In this document: positions 18,316-27,424 of the stretch, in pieces | How positions within the stretch are numbered: the stretch's first letter is position 1 | Layout: every line of letters starts with the position of its first letter | NCBI GenBank assembly: GCA_036502085.1 | Contig: DASXZD010000099.1 | Location: forward strand, 1 to 64,000 | From: PALSA-505 sp036502085 | GTDB taxonomy: Bacteria; Actinomycetota; Actinomycetes; Streptosporangiales; Streptosporangiaceae | Length of the DNA: 64,000 bases | Direction: 5' to 3' | The notes under the pieces: model-generated | What the model was told of the DNA's origin: nothing | Databases searched by the model: none | The model's input: only the letters and a program-made list of their open reading frames with translations | Made by a program: the position numbers and the translations under genes

Positions 18316-19545
18316 GTGGACGTTCGCGGGCAGGCGGAGCACGCGCGATCCGTTCGGAGAATGTCGGCATTTCTGTGCCGGGACGAACGCGAGACCGATT
18401 TCGGCGTACGGCGCTTCCGGCTGAATCCGGGACCGCAGCGCAAGGTGCTCGAGACCGCGGCCGGGACCTTCGTGGCCGGCTTCAACGCGGCGATCCGCGC
18501 CCGCACCGCCGAGGACCTGGCCGCCAGCCTCGGCGACCTCGGCGAGCCGCTGCGCGGGCACGCGCTCGAGGGCGCCGGGATGGCGGCCACCGTGCTCGAC
18601 CTGCTCACGCTGCGCCGCGGCCGGCGGCTGAAGGCGCTGCTGGCCGGACCGGGGCGCGGTTACCCGCATCTGGTCTACGCCGGAGCGGGGCGGGCCTACG
18701 CCAGCCTCAGGATGCGACCGTCCCGGCTGGTGCGCGCCGTCCCCGCCGGCCGGGGCACGCACCCCGCGCTGCGCTGGCTGGCCTGGGACGGCTACGGCTT
18801 CCACCGGGCGTTCTTCGCCGCGGACCAGGTCATCGGGGCGCAGCGGGTGCCGCGCAGGCTCACTGCGGAGCAGCGGTCCGTGTTCGACCAGGGTGTCGGC
18901 CGGGCGCTGTGGTTCCACGAGTGCGCCGACCCCGACGGCGTGGCGTTGCGGATCGCCGAGTTCGACCCCGGCCGACGGGCCAGCCTGTGGAGCGGGGCCG
19001 GCCTGGCCGCGACCTACGCGGGCGGCGCCGACGTCGCCGACCTGGGCCGGCTGGCCATCGTGGCGGGCCGCCACCGGGCCGATCTCGCCCACGGCTCGGC
19101 GCTGGCCTGCGCCGCGGGCACGCACGCCGGACTGGTCCCGGCGCACATGGCCACGGCGGCGCACGCGATCACCGGCGCGCTCGCCGAGGAGGCCAGCGGC
19201 TGGGTCAGCGGCGCGCTCAGCCAGTTCGGCCAGCAGGCGGCGAGCCCGGCCGGCTACCAGCTCTGGCGCGAGGAGATCTGCGCCCGGTGGGCGGCCTACC
19301 GCGGCCCGGCCGAAGCGGCCAGGCCGGGCGCGGCCCTGGCCGGTTTCGCTGACCTGATCGAGGCGGCTGACCTGGCCGACACGGCTGACCTGGCCGGGCC
19401 CGCCAGACCGGCCGGCCTGACCCGGGCGCGGGGCGCCGCCGACGCTTACATCCCGCCCCAGCACTCAGGCGCGCCTGCCCAGGCCGGGACGGCGCCGGCA
19501 GGCCCCCGTCCAGGCGCGGGCCGTTCGGCGGAGCATGAGCGGTGA
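18316..19545 (+). CDS. DUF1702 family protein
   Basis: 409 residues from GTG 18316 (GGGGGAA upstream; ATG 18361 is an alternative). Family hallmarks are RGHALEGAGMAATVLDLL, HLVYAGAGRAYASLRM, ALRWLAWDGYGFHRAFF, GVGRALWFHECAD and LWSGAGLAATYAGG. DUF1702 proteins occur beside iterative polyketide synthase genes, including enediyne clusters; their biochemical role is not known. The last 50 residues are low-complexity Ala/Pro/Gly. The stop overlaps the next gene as GTGA, so the two products are made in coupled fashion. No ketosynthase or acyl carrier protein is in the window. Confidence 0.85.
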   Translation: MDVRGQAEHARSVRRMSAFLCRDERETDFGVRRFRLNPGPQRKVLETAAGTFVAGFNAAIRARTAEDLAASLGDLGEPLRGHALEGAGMAATVLDLLTLRRGRRLKALLAGPGRGYPHLVYAGAGRAYASLRMRPSRLVRAVPAGRGTHPALRWLAWDGYGFHRAFFAADQVIGAQRVPRRLTAEQRSVFDQGVGRALWFHECADPDGVALRIAEFDPGRRASLWSGAGLAATYAGGADVADLGRLAIVAGRHRADLAHGSALACAAGTHAGLVPAHMATAAHAITGALAEEASGWVSGALSQFGQQAASPAGYQLWREEICARWAAYRGPAEAARPGAALAGFADLIEAADLADTADLAGPARPAGLTRARGAADAYIPPQHSGAPAQAGTAPAGPRPGAGRSAEHER

Positions 19546-22500
19546 CCTGCACCAGCTCAGGCCGCACGGGCACCAGCCAGGAACCTGTGCCGCCGCCAGG
19601 TCTGGCTGACCAGGCTCGCATCCCCCCGCAGCACGCGGGCACGACGGATGAGGACCCGGGCCGGCGGCCCCGCGGCGAGGCGCGGCGGCCCTGGCGGGCG
19701 CAGCCCAAGCCGGAGGCTTACGTGCTGCACGCACGCGACGCCGCCGCACTGGCGGCATCCGCCCGGCGCATCGCCGACCTGGCTCCGTTCCTGTCCGACG
19801 CCGAGCTGGGCGACCTCGCCTGCCAGCTCGGCCGGGCCGGCTGCCCGCCCGGCGGGTTCAGGCTCGGCATCGTCGCCAGCGGCCAGCGGGATCTTGCGGG
19901 TCTCGCGGCCAGCGCAGCGCGGCTGGTCCCCTCGCTCGTCGCTGGCCGGCTGGCCGCGGTGCCCGGCGTGTTCGCCGGGTACGACACCAGGGGACGGGTC
20001 ATGCTGCTGTTCCCCGGCCTGGGCATCGGCCAGGACGAGGGAACCGGGAGCGATGCCTGCGCCCCGCCGCCGCCGTTCCGTCTCACCGACCCCGAAGCCG
20101 TGCAGCCGGCCGTCCTGCACGCCTCGCTGTCCGGACTGCGCTGGCTTGACCGGCTCGGCGTCACGGCCGCGGCGGCCATCGGTCACAGCCTGGGCGAGAT
20201 CACCGGGCTGGTCTGGGCCGACTGCATCTCGGAGACCGAGGCCACCCGGCTGGTCGCGCAGCGCAGCGCGGTGATCAGCGCGAGCGGCGCCCGGCAGACC
20301 GCGATGGTAAGCGTGACCGCGAACGCGGCCACCGCCAGGGAACTGGCCGCGGGCACCGACCTGGTCATCGCCGCCTATAACGGCCCGCGGTCGCACGTGC
20401 TGGCCGGCCCCGCGGCCGGCGCGCGGGAGCTGATCAGGCGCGCCGGGCAGCACGGCGTCCGCGCGGTCGTGCTCGACGTCTCGCACGCCTTCCACTCCCC
20501 GGCCATGGCCGGCTGCGTGGCGCCGCTGCGGTCCATCCTGGCCGACGTCCGGTTCAAGGTGCCGCGCCGGCCGCTGTTCTCGACCGTCACCGGGCGCGAG
20601 ATCACCCCGAGGGACGACATCTCGGCCATGCTCTGCGCCGAGCTGACCTCGCCCGCGCGCTTCGTCGAGGCGCTCGACGCGGCCTGCGGCGGAATTGACC
20701 TGCTCTGCGAGACCGGTCCCGGGCACGCGCTGGCCACGCTCGCCGCCACCGGCTGCGACATCCCGGCGGTCAGCCTCGAGTCGCGCACCGGCGAGGACCT
20801 GGGTACCGCGAAGACGGCCGCGGCGCTGTTCGCGGCGGGCGCGGTCAACAGCCTGGAGCCGATGCTGGCCGGCCGCACCGCCCAGCCGATCGACATCTGG
20901 CAGGAACGGATCCAGATCTCCGCCCCGAACGGTCGCGCCCCCCGCGCAGCGCCCCCGCCACGGCACGCCGCCGTGCCCCCCGCCAGCCCCGCCGGCACCG
21001 CGCCCTACGCCGACAGCGCGGTCCCGGTCGCCAGCCCGGCCGCCTACGAAATCGGGGCGACGACGAAAGACACCGCTCCGGTCCTGAGCGACACCTGGGC
21101 CAGAGCAGCGGCCGACGGCACCGGCCCCGACCGGCCCGACACTGCCGGCGACGTCCTCGGGGTGCCGGACGGCCTGGAGCTCGTCATGATGTCCGCTCCG
21201 ATCATGGCTGACCTCACGCCGCAAGTGCCCGCCGCAAGTGCGGCTTCGGCGGTCCCGGCGGCCCGCGCGACCGCCGAGGCCGGCCTTCCCGCCGCGGCCG
21301 GCCGGACAGCAGGACAGCAGGATGTCTCGCCGGCTGATCGCAGCTCCGGTGGCGGACCGCCGCGCCCCGGGCCCGGCGGCCGCTTTCTGCAGCAGATCGA
21401 CGTGCACTACCCCGGCAGCGAGCTTGTCGCGGACAGCCAGCTGAACGCCGACGCCGATCCTTACCTGGCCGACTACCTGATCGACGGCACGGCCGTGCTG
21501 CCCGCGGCGCTGGCCCTGGAGGCAATGGCGCAGGCCGCCTCGGCGCTGGCCGGGCAGCCGCTGCGGCACGCCGAGCAGGTCTGCTTCGACGCACCCGTGG
21601 TGATCAGGCAGGACAAGACGCTGAGAGTCTGCGCGAAGCGCGCGGGCAGGCATGTCACCGCGGTGCTGCGCAGCCAGCAGGACGGGCGCTGGATCGAGCA
21701 CGGGCGCGCGATCTTTCGCGAGGCCGGGCCGTCCGATCTGCCGGCACCGCCGGATCTGCCGGCACCGCCGGAGCAGCGCGCCGGCGGCGACCCTGGGTCG
21801 CGGATCTGGGGGACCGCCGAGCCTACCCTCGACATCCTCGACAGCACCGACCTGTACGGCTCGATCTGCTTCCAGTCCGGCCGGTTCAGGCGAGTGGCCT
21901 TCCTGCCCGAGCTCAGCTCGCGCCGGTGCCGCGCGCTGATCCGCGGCGACGACGACCAGCCCTGGTTCGGCGCTATCGCCGGCCTGGCAGGCTCGCCGCT
22001 GGTGCTGGGCAGCCCCGGCCTGAACGACGCCACGATTCACGTCCTGCAGGCATGTTTCCCGCACCGTAGGATGCAGCCCGCTGGGTGCGACTCCGTCACG
22101 ATCAGCGGCCGGCCGGTGCGTGGTGCGGTGGAGGTCAGTGCCGTGCAGCGGCCCGCCCCGCCCGCCGGGCCGCGGCCGTCGCGGCTGATGGCGCCCGAAG
22201 ACGCGCTCTCCGCCCTCGCCGGCCTCGCCGCGCCCGTGCCGCCGGTGCCCGACGAATACGTCTGGGACGTCACGGCCGCCGACACCGCCGGACGGCCGGT
22301 CGTCATCTGGCGCGGGCTGCGGCTGATCGAGGCAGGTCCGGTGCCCGGTCATCGGGTGTTGCCGCCCGGGTTGCTCGGCGTGCTGCTCGAGCGCGGCGCG
22401 AGCGGGCTCGGGCTCGACCCCGCCCTCCGGGTTGCCGTCCGCTGCGAGCAGCCGCAGTACCCGCCCGCGGGCAGGCGTGCCCGGTCCGGCGCCGCGGCAC

Positions 22501-23042
22501 CGCCCCGGCTCGCCGGATGGGTGTCGGCGCGCAGCAGAGACGAGCTTGACGAGTACTCGCTGCGGCTGCGCGCGGCCTCGCCCGCCGCCTGCGCCTGGGC
22601 CACCGCCCAGCCGGCCGCCCGGCCGGGCACCCCCCAGCCGGGCATCCGCCAGCAGGGCACCGCCCCGAAGCTGGACGCCGCCCAGCGGGCCACCGCCCGG
22701 CGGGCCGCCGCCCCGAAGCTGGATACTGCCCGGGAGCCGGGCACATCCGACCCGGAGTTCGCGGCGCTGCACCGGCAGCTATGCGACATCCTGGCCGAGC
22801 CGGCCGCGATCGTGGACGCCCGCATCGCGACCGCCGTGGAGTGCCTGTCCAAGGCCGGACGGCCGGTCGGATGCGAGCTGGTCGCCGACGGCCGGTACGC
22901 CGACGGCTGGACGCTGCTGCGCTCCGGGGAGGTATCCATCGCCTCCGCCGTGGTCCAGATCAGCGGCATCTCGCACCCGGTCGCAGTGTCGATCATGACC
23001 GGCACCGGCGCAAAGGCTCCCTCCCCGCCCGGCACCGCATGA
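19542..23042 (+). CDS. Polyketide-synthase-like acyltransferase/dehydratase (AT-DH) protein without ketosynthase
   Basis: 1166 residues. Residues about 57-130 read as a KS-AT linker, but no KS precedes it. The AT domain (about 152-420) has GHSLGE with Ser216 and HAFHSPAM, the malonyl-CoA signature. A 200-residue disordered linker leads to a DH hot-dog domain (about 600-850): the HxxxGxxxxP motif is YxxxGxxxxP (Tyr645, YLIDGTAVLP), while the second motif DxxxH (Asp829/His833) is intact. The catalytic His is thus replaced and dehydration is doubtful. Low-complexity text about 1025-1070 precedes a C-terminal tail. No ACP, KR or TE is seen. It probably works in trans with a PKS encoded elsewhere, together with DUF1702 (inference). 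Confidence 0.82.
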   Translation: MTCTSSGRTGTSQEPVPPPGLADQARIPPQHAGTTDEDPGRRPRGEARRPWRAQPKPEAYVLHARDAAALAASARRIADLAPFLSDAELGDLACQLGRAGCPPGGFRLGIVASGQRDLAGLAASAARLVPSLVAGRLAAVPGVFAGYDTRGRVMLLFPGLGIGQDEGTGSDACAPPPPFRLTDPEAVQPAVLHASLSGLRWLDRLGVTAAAAIGHSLGEITGLVWADCISETEATRLVAQRSAVISASGARQTAMVSVTANAATARELAAGTDLVIAAYNGPRSHVLAGPAAGARELIRRAGQHGVRAVVLDVSHAFHSPAMAGCVAPLRSILADVRFKVPRRPLFSTVTGREITPRDDISAMLCAELTSPARFVEALDAACGGIDLLCETGPGHALATLAATGCDIPAVSLESRTGEDLGTAKTAAALFAAGAVNSLEPMLAGRTAQPIDIWQERIQISAPNGRAPRAAPPPRHAAVPPASPAGTAPYADSAVPVASPAAYEIGATTKDTAPVLSDTWARAAADGTGPDRPDTAGDVLGVPDGLELVMMSAPIMADLTPQVPAASAASAVPAARATAEAGLPAAAGRTAGQQDVSPADRSSGGGPPRPGPGGRFLQQIDVHYPGSELVADSQLNADADPYLADYLIDGTAVLPAALALEAMAQAASALAGQPLRHAEQVCFDAPVVIRQDKTLRVCAKRAGRHVTAVLRSQQDGRWIEHGRAIFREAGPSDLPAPPDLPAPPEQRAGGDPGSRIWGTAEPTLDILDSTDLYGSICFQSGRFRRVAFLPELSSRRCRALIRGDDDQPWFGAIAGLAGSPLVLGSPGLNDATIHVLQACFPHRRMQPAGCDSVTISGRPVRGAVEVSAVQRPAPPAGPRPSRLMAPEDALSALAGLAAPVPPVPDEYVWDVTAADTAGRPVVIWRGLRLIEAGPVPGHRVLPPGLLGVLLERGASGLGLDPALRVAVRCEQPQYPPAGRRARSGAAAPPRLAGWVSARSRDELDEYSLRLRAASPAACAWATAQPAARPGTPQPGIRQQGTAPKLDAAQRATARRAAAPKLDTAREPGTSDPEFAALHRQLCDILAEPAAIVDARIATAVECLSKAGRPVGCELVADGRYADGWTLLRSGEVSIASAVVQISGISHPVAVSIMTGTGAKAPSPPGTA

Positions 23043-23077
23043 TTGGCCTGGTGGACGAGAAGGTTTAAGGTCGCGCC

Positions 23078-23518
23078 ATGAGCCTGCAGCAGTCCCTGAC
23101 CGATATCGGCCTCAAGACCATGAGCCGCGTGCACCAGACCATCCTGCACCTGACGGGCGGCCGGGTGCTGAGCTCCGCCTTCGGCATGCCTGCCGTCGAA
23201 CTGCACACCGTGGGGCGCAAGTCGGGCCAGCCGCGCACGACCATGCTGACCGCGCCGGTCATCGATGGCGACCAGGTAGTGCTGGTGGCCTCCAAGGGCG
23301 GTGACGACCGCGACCCCGACTGGTACCGCAACCTGATCGCCCAGCCCGAGATCGAGTTGACCGTGGCTGGCCGGCGCCGTCCGATGCGCGCCCGGCAGGC
23401 CACGGCCGAGGAGAAGGCCGAGCTATGGCCGCGGATCGTGGCATCCTACAAAGGCTACGGCGGCTACCAGCGCCGCACCAGCCGCGACATCCCCGTGGTC
23501 ATCTGCGAGCCGCGCTGA
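23078..23518 (+). CDS. Deazaflavin (F420)-dependent nitroreductase family protein, Ddn-like
   Basis: 146 residues. The split-barrel Ddn/PNPOx-like family is recognised from ELHTVGRKSGQPRTTMLTAPVIDGDQVVLVASKGG and the DPDWYRNLIAQPEIEL segment that shapes the F420 site. Members reduce quinones or nitro compounds with F420H2. Same direction as the AT-DH gene, 35 bp downstream, and convergent with mca. Confidence 0.9.
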   Translation: MSLQQSLTDIGLKTMSRVHQTILHLTGGRVLSSAFGMPAVELHTVGRKSGQPRTTMLTAPVIDGDQVVLVASKGGDDRDPDWYRNLIAQPEIELTVAGRRRPMRARQATAEEKAELWPRIVASYKGYGGYQRRTSRDIPVVICEPR

Positions 23519-23547
23519 GCGCCTCTGCCCACGCCGTGACAGCCGGA

Positions 23548-24396
23548 TCATCCGCCTGCCCAAGCCGGCGGCCGCAGGCCGGCGAACAGGTCGTCTTCGG
23601 GAACCGGAGTGCCGGTCGCGTCGGCGGCCTTGATGAAAGATTCGCGCCCGAACGCCGCCTCCGCGATCTCCGGCGGGATCTTGCTGAGCCACGACTCCTG
23701 GATCTGGCTGGAGTGCGCGAACAGCGCCTTCCGCTTGCGCTCGAGCACGGGCCGGATGTCCACGGTCGTGGTGATGCGCTCCTCGGCCTCGGCCATCTGC
23801 TGCCGCATTTCCGGCGTAAAGTCGTCACCCGACGGGACGTCCGCGCCGATCTCGCGCAGCGCGTCCCACACCTTCTGCCAGTCGCTGCTGCGCAGCGCGG
23901 CGAGGTACAGCTTGGCCGGGATGCCGGTCGCCTGCACCGCCGCCACCGCGGCCCGGGCCGCGTGCACGTGGTCGGGATGCTGGTAGGGCCCATCGGGGTC
24001 GTAGGTGACCACGACCTGCGGCCGGTACCGCTCGATCAGCGCGCCGATCCGCGCCGCCACGTCGGCTAGCGGAATGTTGCAGAACGCGTCCGGGCGGTCC
24101 TTGTAGTCCCAGTCGGGCATGCCGGAGTCGTGATAGCCGAGCGTCTCTACCTCGGTCACCCCGAGTATCGCGCAGGACTCGCGCAGCTCGGCCAGCCGCA
24201 GCTTGGCCACCTGCTGCTCGTCGTGCCCCTCCTCGCCGGGCTTGATGCCGCCCGGCGCATCGCCGAACTCGCCGTTCGTGCACGTCACTACCACGGTGCG
24301 GACACCCTGCCCGGAGTAGGTCGCCAGCACGCCGCCGGTGCTGGACGCCTCGTCGTCAGGATGCGCATGTACTGCCAGGAAGGTCAGGTCCGTCAT
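23548..24396 (-). CDS. mca: Mycothiol S-conjugate amidase
   Basis: 282-residue zinc amidase of the PIG-L/LmbE family that cleaves mycothiol S-conjugates, releasing mercapturic acids for export. Zinc-site motifs AHPDDE (about 11-16) and HPDHVHAA are present, and TNGEFGDAPGG plus the C-terminal FAHSSQIQ indicate Mca rather than MshB. ATG 24396 matches family starts; the frame continues upstream to 24462 without family similarity. The following gene on the same strand is a mycothiol-dependent-type protein, which fits a thiol-detoxification neighbourhood. Confidence 0.92.
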   Translation of the reverse strand: MTDLTFLAVHAHPDDEASSTGGVLATYSGQGVRTVVVTCTNGEFGDAPGGIKPGEEGHDEQQVAKLRLAELRESCAILGVTEVETLGYHDSGMPDWDYKDRPDAFCNIPLADVAARIGALIERYRPQVVVTYDPDGPYQHPDHVHAARAAVAAVQATGIPAKLYLAALRSSDWQKVWDALREIGADVPSGDDFTPEMRQQMAEAEERITTTVDIRPVLERKRKALFAHSSQIQESWLSKIPPEIAEAAFGRESFIKAADATGTPVPEDDLFAGLRPPAWAGG

Positions 24397-24573
24397 GCCC
24401 ACAGCCTGCCTGACGCGCGCTCGCCGCCGGCGGCCGACCCTGCCAGCCAGCGGGCCGCTCACGACGGGCAGGTGTCAGCGCACCGCGTCGACGACGAGCA
24501 GCACGATGGCAAGAACGAGCGTGCGTATTCACCTCCGGCCTCCGGCCTCCGCAGGCAGTCGCGACGTGAATGA

Positions 24574-25395
24574 TCAGGACCATCGGATCCGCATCTCGCC
24601 GCGCCAGGCCTCGAGCAGGGCAGGATCGCCGCGCACGGACAGAGCGCCGGGCGGCTTGCGGTTCCACAGCATGAGGTAGAGGTCCGACCCCGGTCCGCTG
24701 ATCTCGCAGTAACGCCCGGCCGGCTCGTCCGCCGCGCCGGCTCCCGCAGGAACCTGGACCCTTGAGATCTCGGTGTGCTCCGCGCCCAGCCCGACCGCCC
24801 AGGCCGGCCCGGCACCGTCACCAGTCCCATCGCCGTCGGCGGCGCGAAGCCAGAGCGCTCCCGGCCGGCCGTCCGGCGCCTGCCGCCGGCCGCGGCGGCC
24901 AAATCCCATCAGCAGCTCATCGATGCCGTCGGCGGCAAACCGCGGATCGAAGGCCCGCGGCTCTTCGTCGCGCACCAGGGCCGCCGCGAGCTGGGCGTCC
25001 ACCCGGTGGATCGCCGTCTCGTGGGCCTGCCTGCGGGCCCAGAACGCCAGCGGCGAGGGCGCGGGCAGGAAGGTCCAGCAGCGCACCGCCGGGTCCGCGG
25101 CGGACAGCACGGACACCAGGCGGGCGTGCCCCTCGCGGAACCAGCCGATCAGCTCGTCGTCGCCGGGAGCAAGCCGCAGCAGCTCCACCTCGTCCGGCCT
25201 TGGCACCATCTCGGTCCGCGCCTCGGCCACGTACCCCGCGGCCCACCTGTGCACGTAGCCGAGGTGCGCGAGCAGGTCGCGCATCCGCCAGCCGGGGCAG
25301 GTCGGCACCCGGGTATCCAGCGGGATCCGCTCGGCCGTCCGGGCGAGCAGCTCACCCTCGCCGCTGATACTGGCAATGTGCTCGGCAACATCCAT
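24574..25395 (-). CDS. Maleylpyruvate isomerase family (DinB-like) mycothiol-dependent protein
   Basis: 273 residues. The N-terminal MDMPI domain reads LDTRVPTCPGWRMRDLLAHLG and HWxAG-like text, with the metal-ligand histidine pattern (HLGYVHRW; AHETAIHRVDA) of the TIGR03083 family. The C-terminal domain ends in LYLMLWNRKPP. Such proteins include mycothiol-dependent maleylpyruvate isomerase, but most are uncharacterised. ATG 25395 (MDVAEH) is chosen over ATG 25449. Located upstream of mca on the same strand; 178 bp separate them with no convincing gene. Confidence 0.85.
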   Translation of the reverse strand: MDVAEHIASISGEGELLARTAERIPLDTRVPTCPGWRMRDLLAHLGYVHRWAAGYVAEARTEMVPRPDEVELLRLAPGDDELIGWFREGHARLVSVLSAADPAVRCWTFLPAPSPLAFWARRQAHETAIHRVDAQLAAALVRDEEPRAFDPRFAADGIDELLMGFGRRGRRQAPDGRPGALWLRAADGDGTGDGAGPAWAVGLGAEHTEISRVQVPAGAGAADEPAGRYCEISGPGSDLYLMLWNRKPPGALSVRGDPALLEAWRGEMRIRWS

Positions 25396-25562
25396 CCCCA
25401 GAGAGTGGCACGACGAGTCGGCCGACCGCTCGGAATATTCGCCGTTCACCGCCTTGCCGCGGGGCCGGGCACAGCGCGCCAGACTGGGAAGGCGAGCTCC
25501 GGTTCGCGGTGTGTCAGTATGGAACCGAATGCGGTTCTGGTTCCTAGGGAAGGACGGCTCGG

Positions 25563-26831
25563 ATGACGGCGCCAGCCCCCCTGCCGCAGCTCGGCGGCAA
25601 GGACCTCGACCTATCGGAGACCGAATTCTGGGGCCTCCCGCTCGCCGAGCGGGCCGCGGCCTTCGCGCAGTTGCGCGCCCTCGACCACCCGGCCTTCTTC
25701 GCCGAGCCGGACACGCCGTTTCCGAAGGGCGCCGGCTATTACGCCCTGGCCCGGCACGCCGACGTCACCGAGGCGAGCCGGCATCCCGACGTGTTCTGCT
25801 CGGGCCAGGGCGCGACGCAGATTCCCGACGTGCCCGCCGAGTTCAACGAGTACTTCGGCTCGATGATCAACATGGACGACCCGCGGCACTCGCGGCTGCG
25901 CCGGATCGTCTCCCGCTCGTTCACGCCGAAGATGATCAAGAAGTTCGAAGAGGACGTGGACCGGGCCGCCGGGCAGGTCGTCACCGAGCTGCTGGACCGG
26001 GGGCCGTGCGACTTCGTGCCGCACGTCGCGGTCAGGCTCCCCCTCAAGATCATTTGCGACATGATGGGCATCAGTGACGCGCACTACGACATGGTGCTGC
26101 GCAACAGCAACATGATCCTGTCCGGCTTCGACCCCGAGCTGGTCAGCGAGAACATGGACGAGGCGCTGGGCCAGATCATGACGTCGGCCGAAGAGCTTCG
26201 CGCGCTGGTCACCGACCTCGCCGCCGCCCGGGAGAAGAATCCCGCCGACGACCTGGTCTCGGCCCTGGTGAACGCGAACATCGACGGCGAGCGCCTGACC
26301 GGCGCCGAGCTGGCCTCGTTCTTCATCCTGCTGGTGGTGGCCGGCAACGAGACCACCCGCAACGCGATCTCGCACGCGCTGTGGCTGCTCACCCAGCACG
26401 GCGACCAGCGCGCCCTGCTGGCCGGCGACGTCGAGGGGAGAATCGGCGGCGCGGTCGAGGAGATCGTGCGCTACGCGTCGCCGGTCATCTTCATGCGGCG
26501 GACGCTGACCCGCGACTACACGATGGGCGGGCACGACTACGCGGCGGGCGACAAGACCGTGCTGTTCTACTGGGCGGCCAACCGGGACGAGTCGGTGTTC
26601 ACCGATCCGGAGCGGTTCGACATCACTCGCCAGCCCAACCCGCACGTCGGCTTCGGCGGCCCCGGCCCGCACTTCTGCCTGGGCGCGCACCTGGCCCGCC
26701 GGGAGATCACAGTGATGCTGCGCGAGCTGCTGCGCCGGGTGCCCGACATCCGCGCCGCCGGCGAGCCAGACCGGCTGATGTCCGCGTTCATCAACGGCAT
26801 CAAGCGGCTGCCCTGCGAGTTCAGCACCTGA
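25563..26831 (+). CDS. Cytochrome P450
   Basis: 422-residue soluble P450. The oxygen-binding I-helix reads VVAGNETTRN (about 262), the ExxR pair lies near EEIVRYASP, and the heme-thiolate loop is GPGPHFCLGAHLAR (Cys about 372). The N-terminal third (INMDDPRHSRLRRIVSRSFTP) resembles the CYP124/125/142 group that oxidises steroids or methyl-branched lipids, but the substrate is not determinable. No ferredoxin gene is adjacent. It stands alone between divergent and convergent neighbours. Confidence 0.93.
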   Translation: MTAPAPLPQLGGKDLDLSETEFWGLPLAERAAAFAQLRALDHPAFFAEPDTPFPKGAGYYALARHADVTEASRHPDVFCSGQGATQIPDVPAEFNEYFGSMINMDDPRHSRLRRIVSRSFTPKMIKKFEEDVDRAAGQVVTELLDRGPCDFVPHVAVRLPLKIICDMMGISDAHYDMVLRNSNMILSGFDPELVSENMDEALGQIMTSAEELRALVTDLAAAREKNPADDLVSALVNANIDGERLTGAELASFFILLVVAGNETTRNAISHALWLLTQHGDQRALLAGDVEGRIGGAVEEIVRYASPVIFMRRTLTRDYTMGGHDYAAGDKTVLFYWAANRDESVFTDPERFDITRQPNPHVGFGGPGPHFCLGAHLARREITVMLRELLRRVPDIRAAGEPDRLMSAFINGIKRLPCEFST

Positions 26832-26875
26832 TCCGCCGGGCCCGGCGCTTCCGGGCCGCGGCCGGGCGGCGGCCG

Positions 26876-27154
26876 TCAGCCGAGCGCCGCGACCCGCCGG
26901 GCCAGCGCGAAGTCGGCGGCGGTCAGCCCGCCCGCCGAGTGGGTGGAGAGGGTCAGCGTCACCCGGTTCCACTGGATCAGGATGTCCGGATGGTGGTTGG
27001 CCGCCTCGGCCAGGAAGGCGACCGCCCCGACGTATAGCATCGCGTCGCGGAAGTCCTCCCTGGTCGCGGTGCACACGATGCTGGAGCCGCTGCGCTCCCA
27101 GCCCGGAGTGGTGTCAAGTTCGGCCGTGATCGCTTCTTCGCTGAGCAAGTCCAT
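26876..27154 (-). CDS. 4a-hydroxytetrahydrobiopterin dehydratase
   Basis: 92-residue pterin-4a-carbinolamine dehydratase (PhhB/PCD family). The signature EAANHHPDILIQWNRVTLTLSTHSAGGLTAADFALA contains the two catalytic histidines of the HHP motif. In actinomycetes without aromatic hydroxylases these proteins may serve molybdopterin or other pterin metabolism. It is convergent with the P450 and divergent from the glycine riboswitch operon. Confidence 0.93.
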   Translation of the reverse strand: MDLLSEEAITAELDTTPGWERSGSSIVCTATREDFRDAMLYVGAVAFLAEAANHHPDILIQWNRVTLTLSTHSAGGLTAADFALARRVAALG

Positions 27155-27213
27155 TCGTCTGCCATATCACGTTCGGAACGCCTGCTGCTAGGCTGCCGGG
27201 TAGCCATCGACCC

Positions 27214-27403
27214 CGCGCGGGAGAGTCTCGCCGCCGCCAGCGGCGGGCGCCGAAGGAGCAACCCACACCAGGGAAATCTCACAGGCCAGCGGACCGCGCG
27301 GGTGAGGCGACCTCTGGAAAGCAGGGCCTCCGGGTTCCTCGCCGAAGGTGAAAGCCGCGGTGCGCGGCGAATCTCTCAGGCACAGATGACAGAGGGGCCG
27401 CAA
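27214..27403 (+). ncRNA. Tandem glycine riboswitch
   Basis: Two aptamers lie head to tail ahead of gcvT. Aptamer 1 (about 27214-27290) shows GCGGGAGAG, GCCGAAGGAGCAA and GGGAAATCTCACAGG. Aptamer 2 (about 27296-27403) shows GCGGGTGAGG, GCCGAAGGTGAAA and AATCTCTCAGGCACAGATGACAGAG. These are the conserved blocks of the gcvT RNA class, which binds glycine. Downstream, CAGAGG (27390-27395) can pair with CCTCTG (27408-27413), whose last G begins the GGAG ribosome site (27413-27416) of gcvT. Aptamer folding could thus expose or hide the ribosome site, so translational control is likely. Confidence 0.93.
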
Positions 27404-27424
27404 TCGACCTCTGGAGTGCCTGCA

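Noticed and set aside
19557..22772. 1071-residue open frame on the minus strand opposite the AT-DH gene
   Set aside because: Compositional shadow of a GC-rich gene; the plus-strand product has clear AT and DH motifs.
24463..24573. Tiny hydrophobic peptide between mca and the MDMPI-type gene (minus strand, LVLAIVLLVVDAVR)
   Set aside because: It follows GGAGGTGA and looks membrane-like, but the only in-frame start would be ATA and the next upstream codon is a stop; not enough for a gene.
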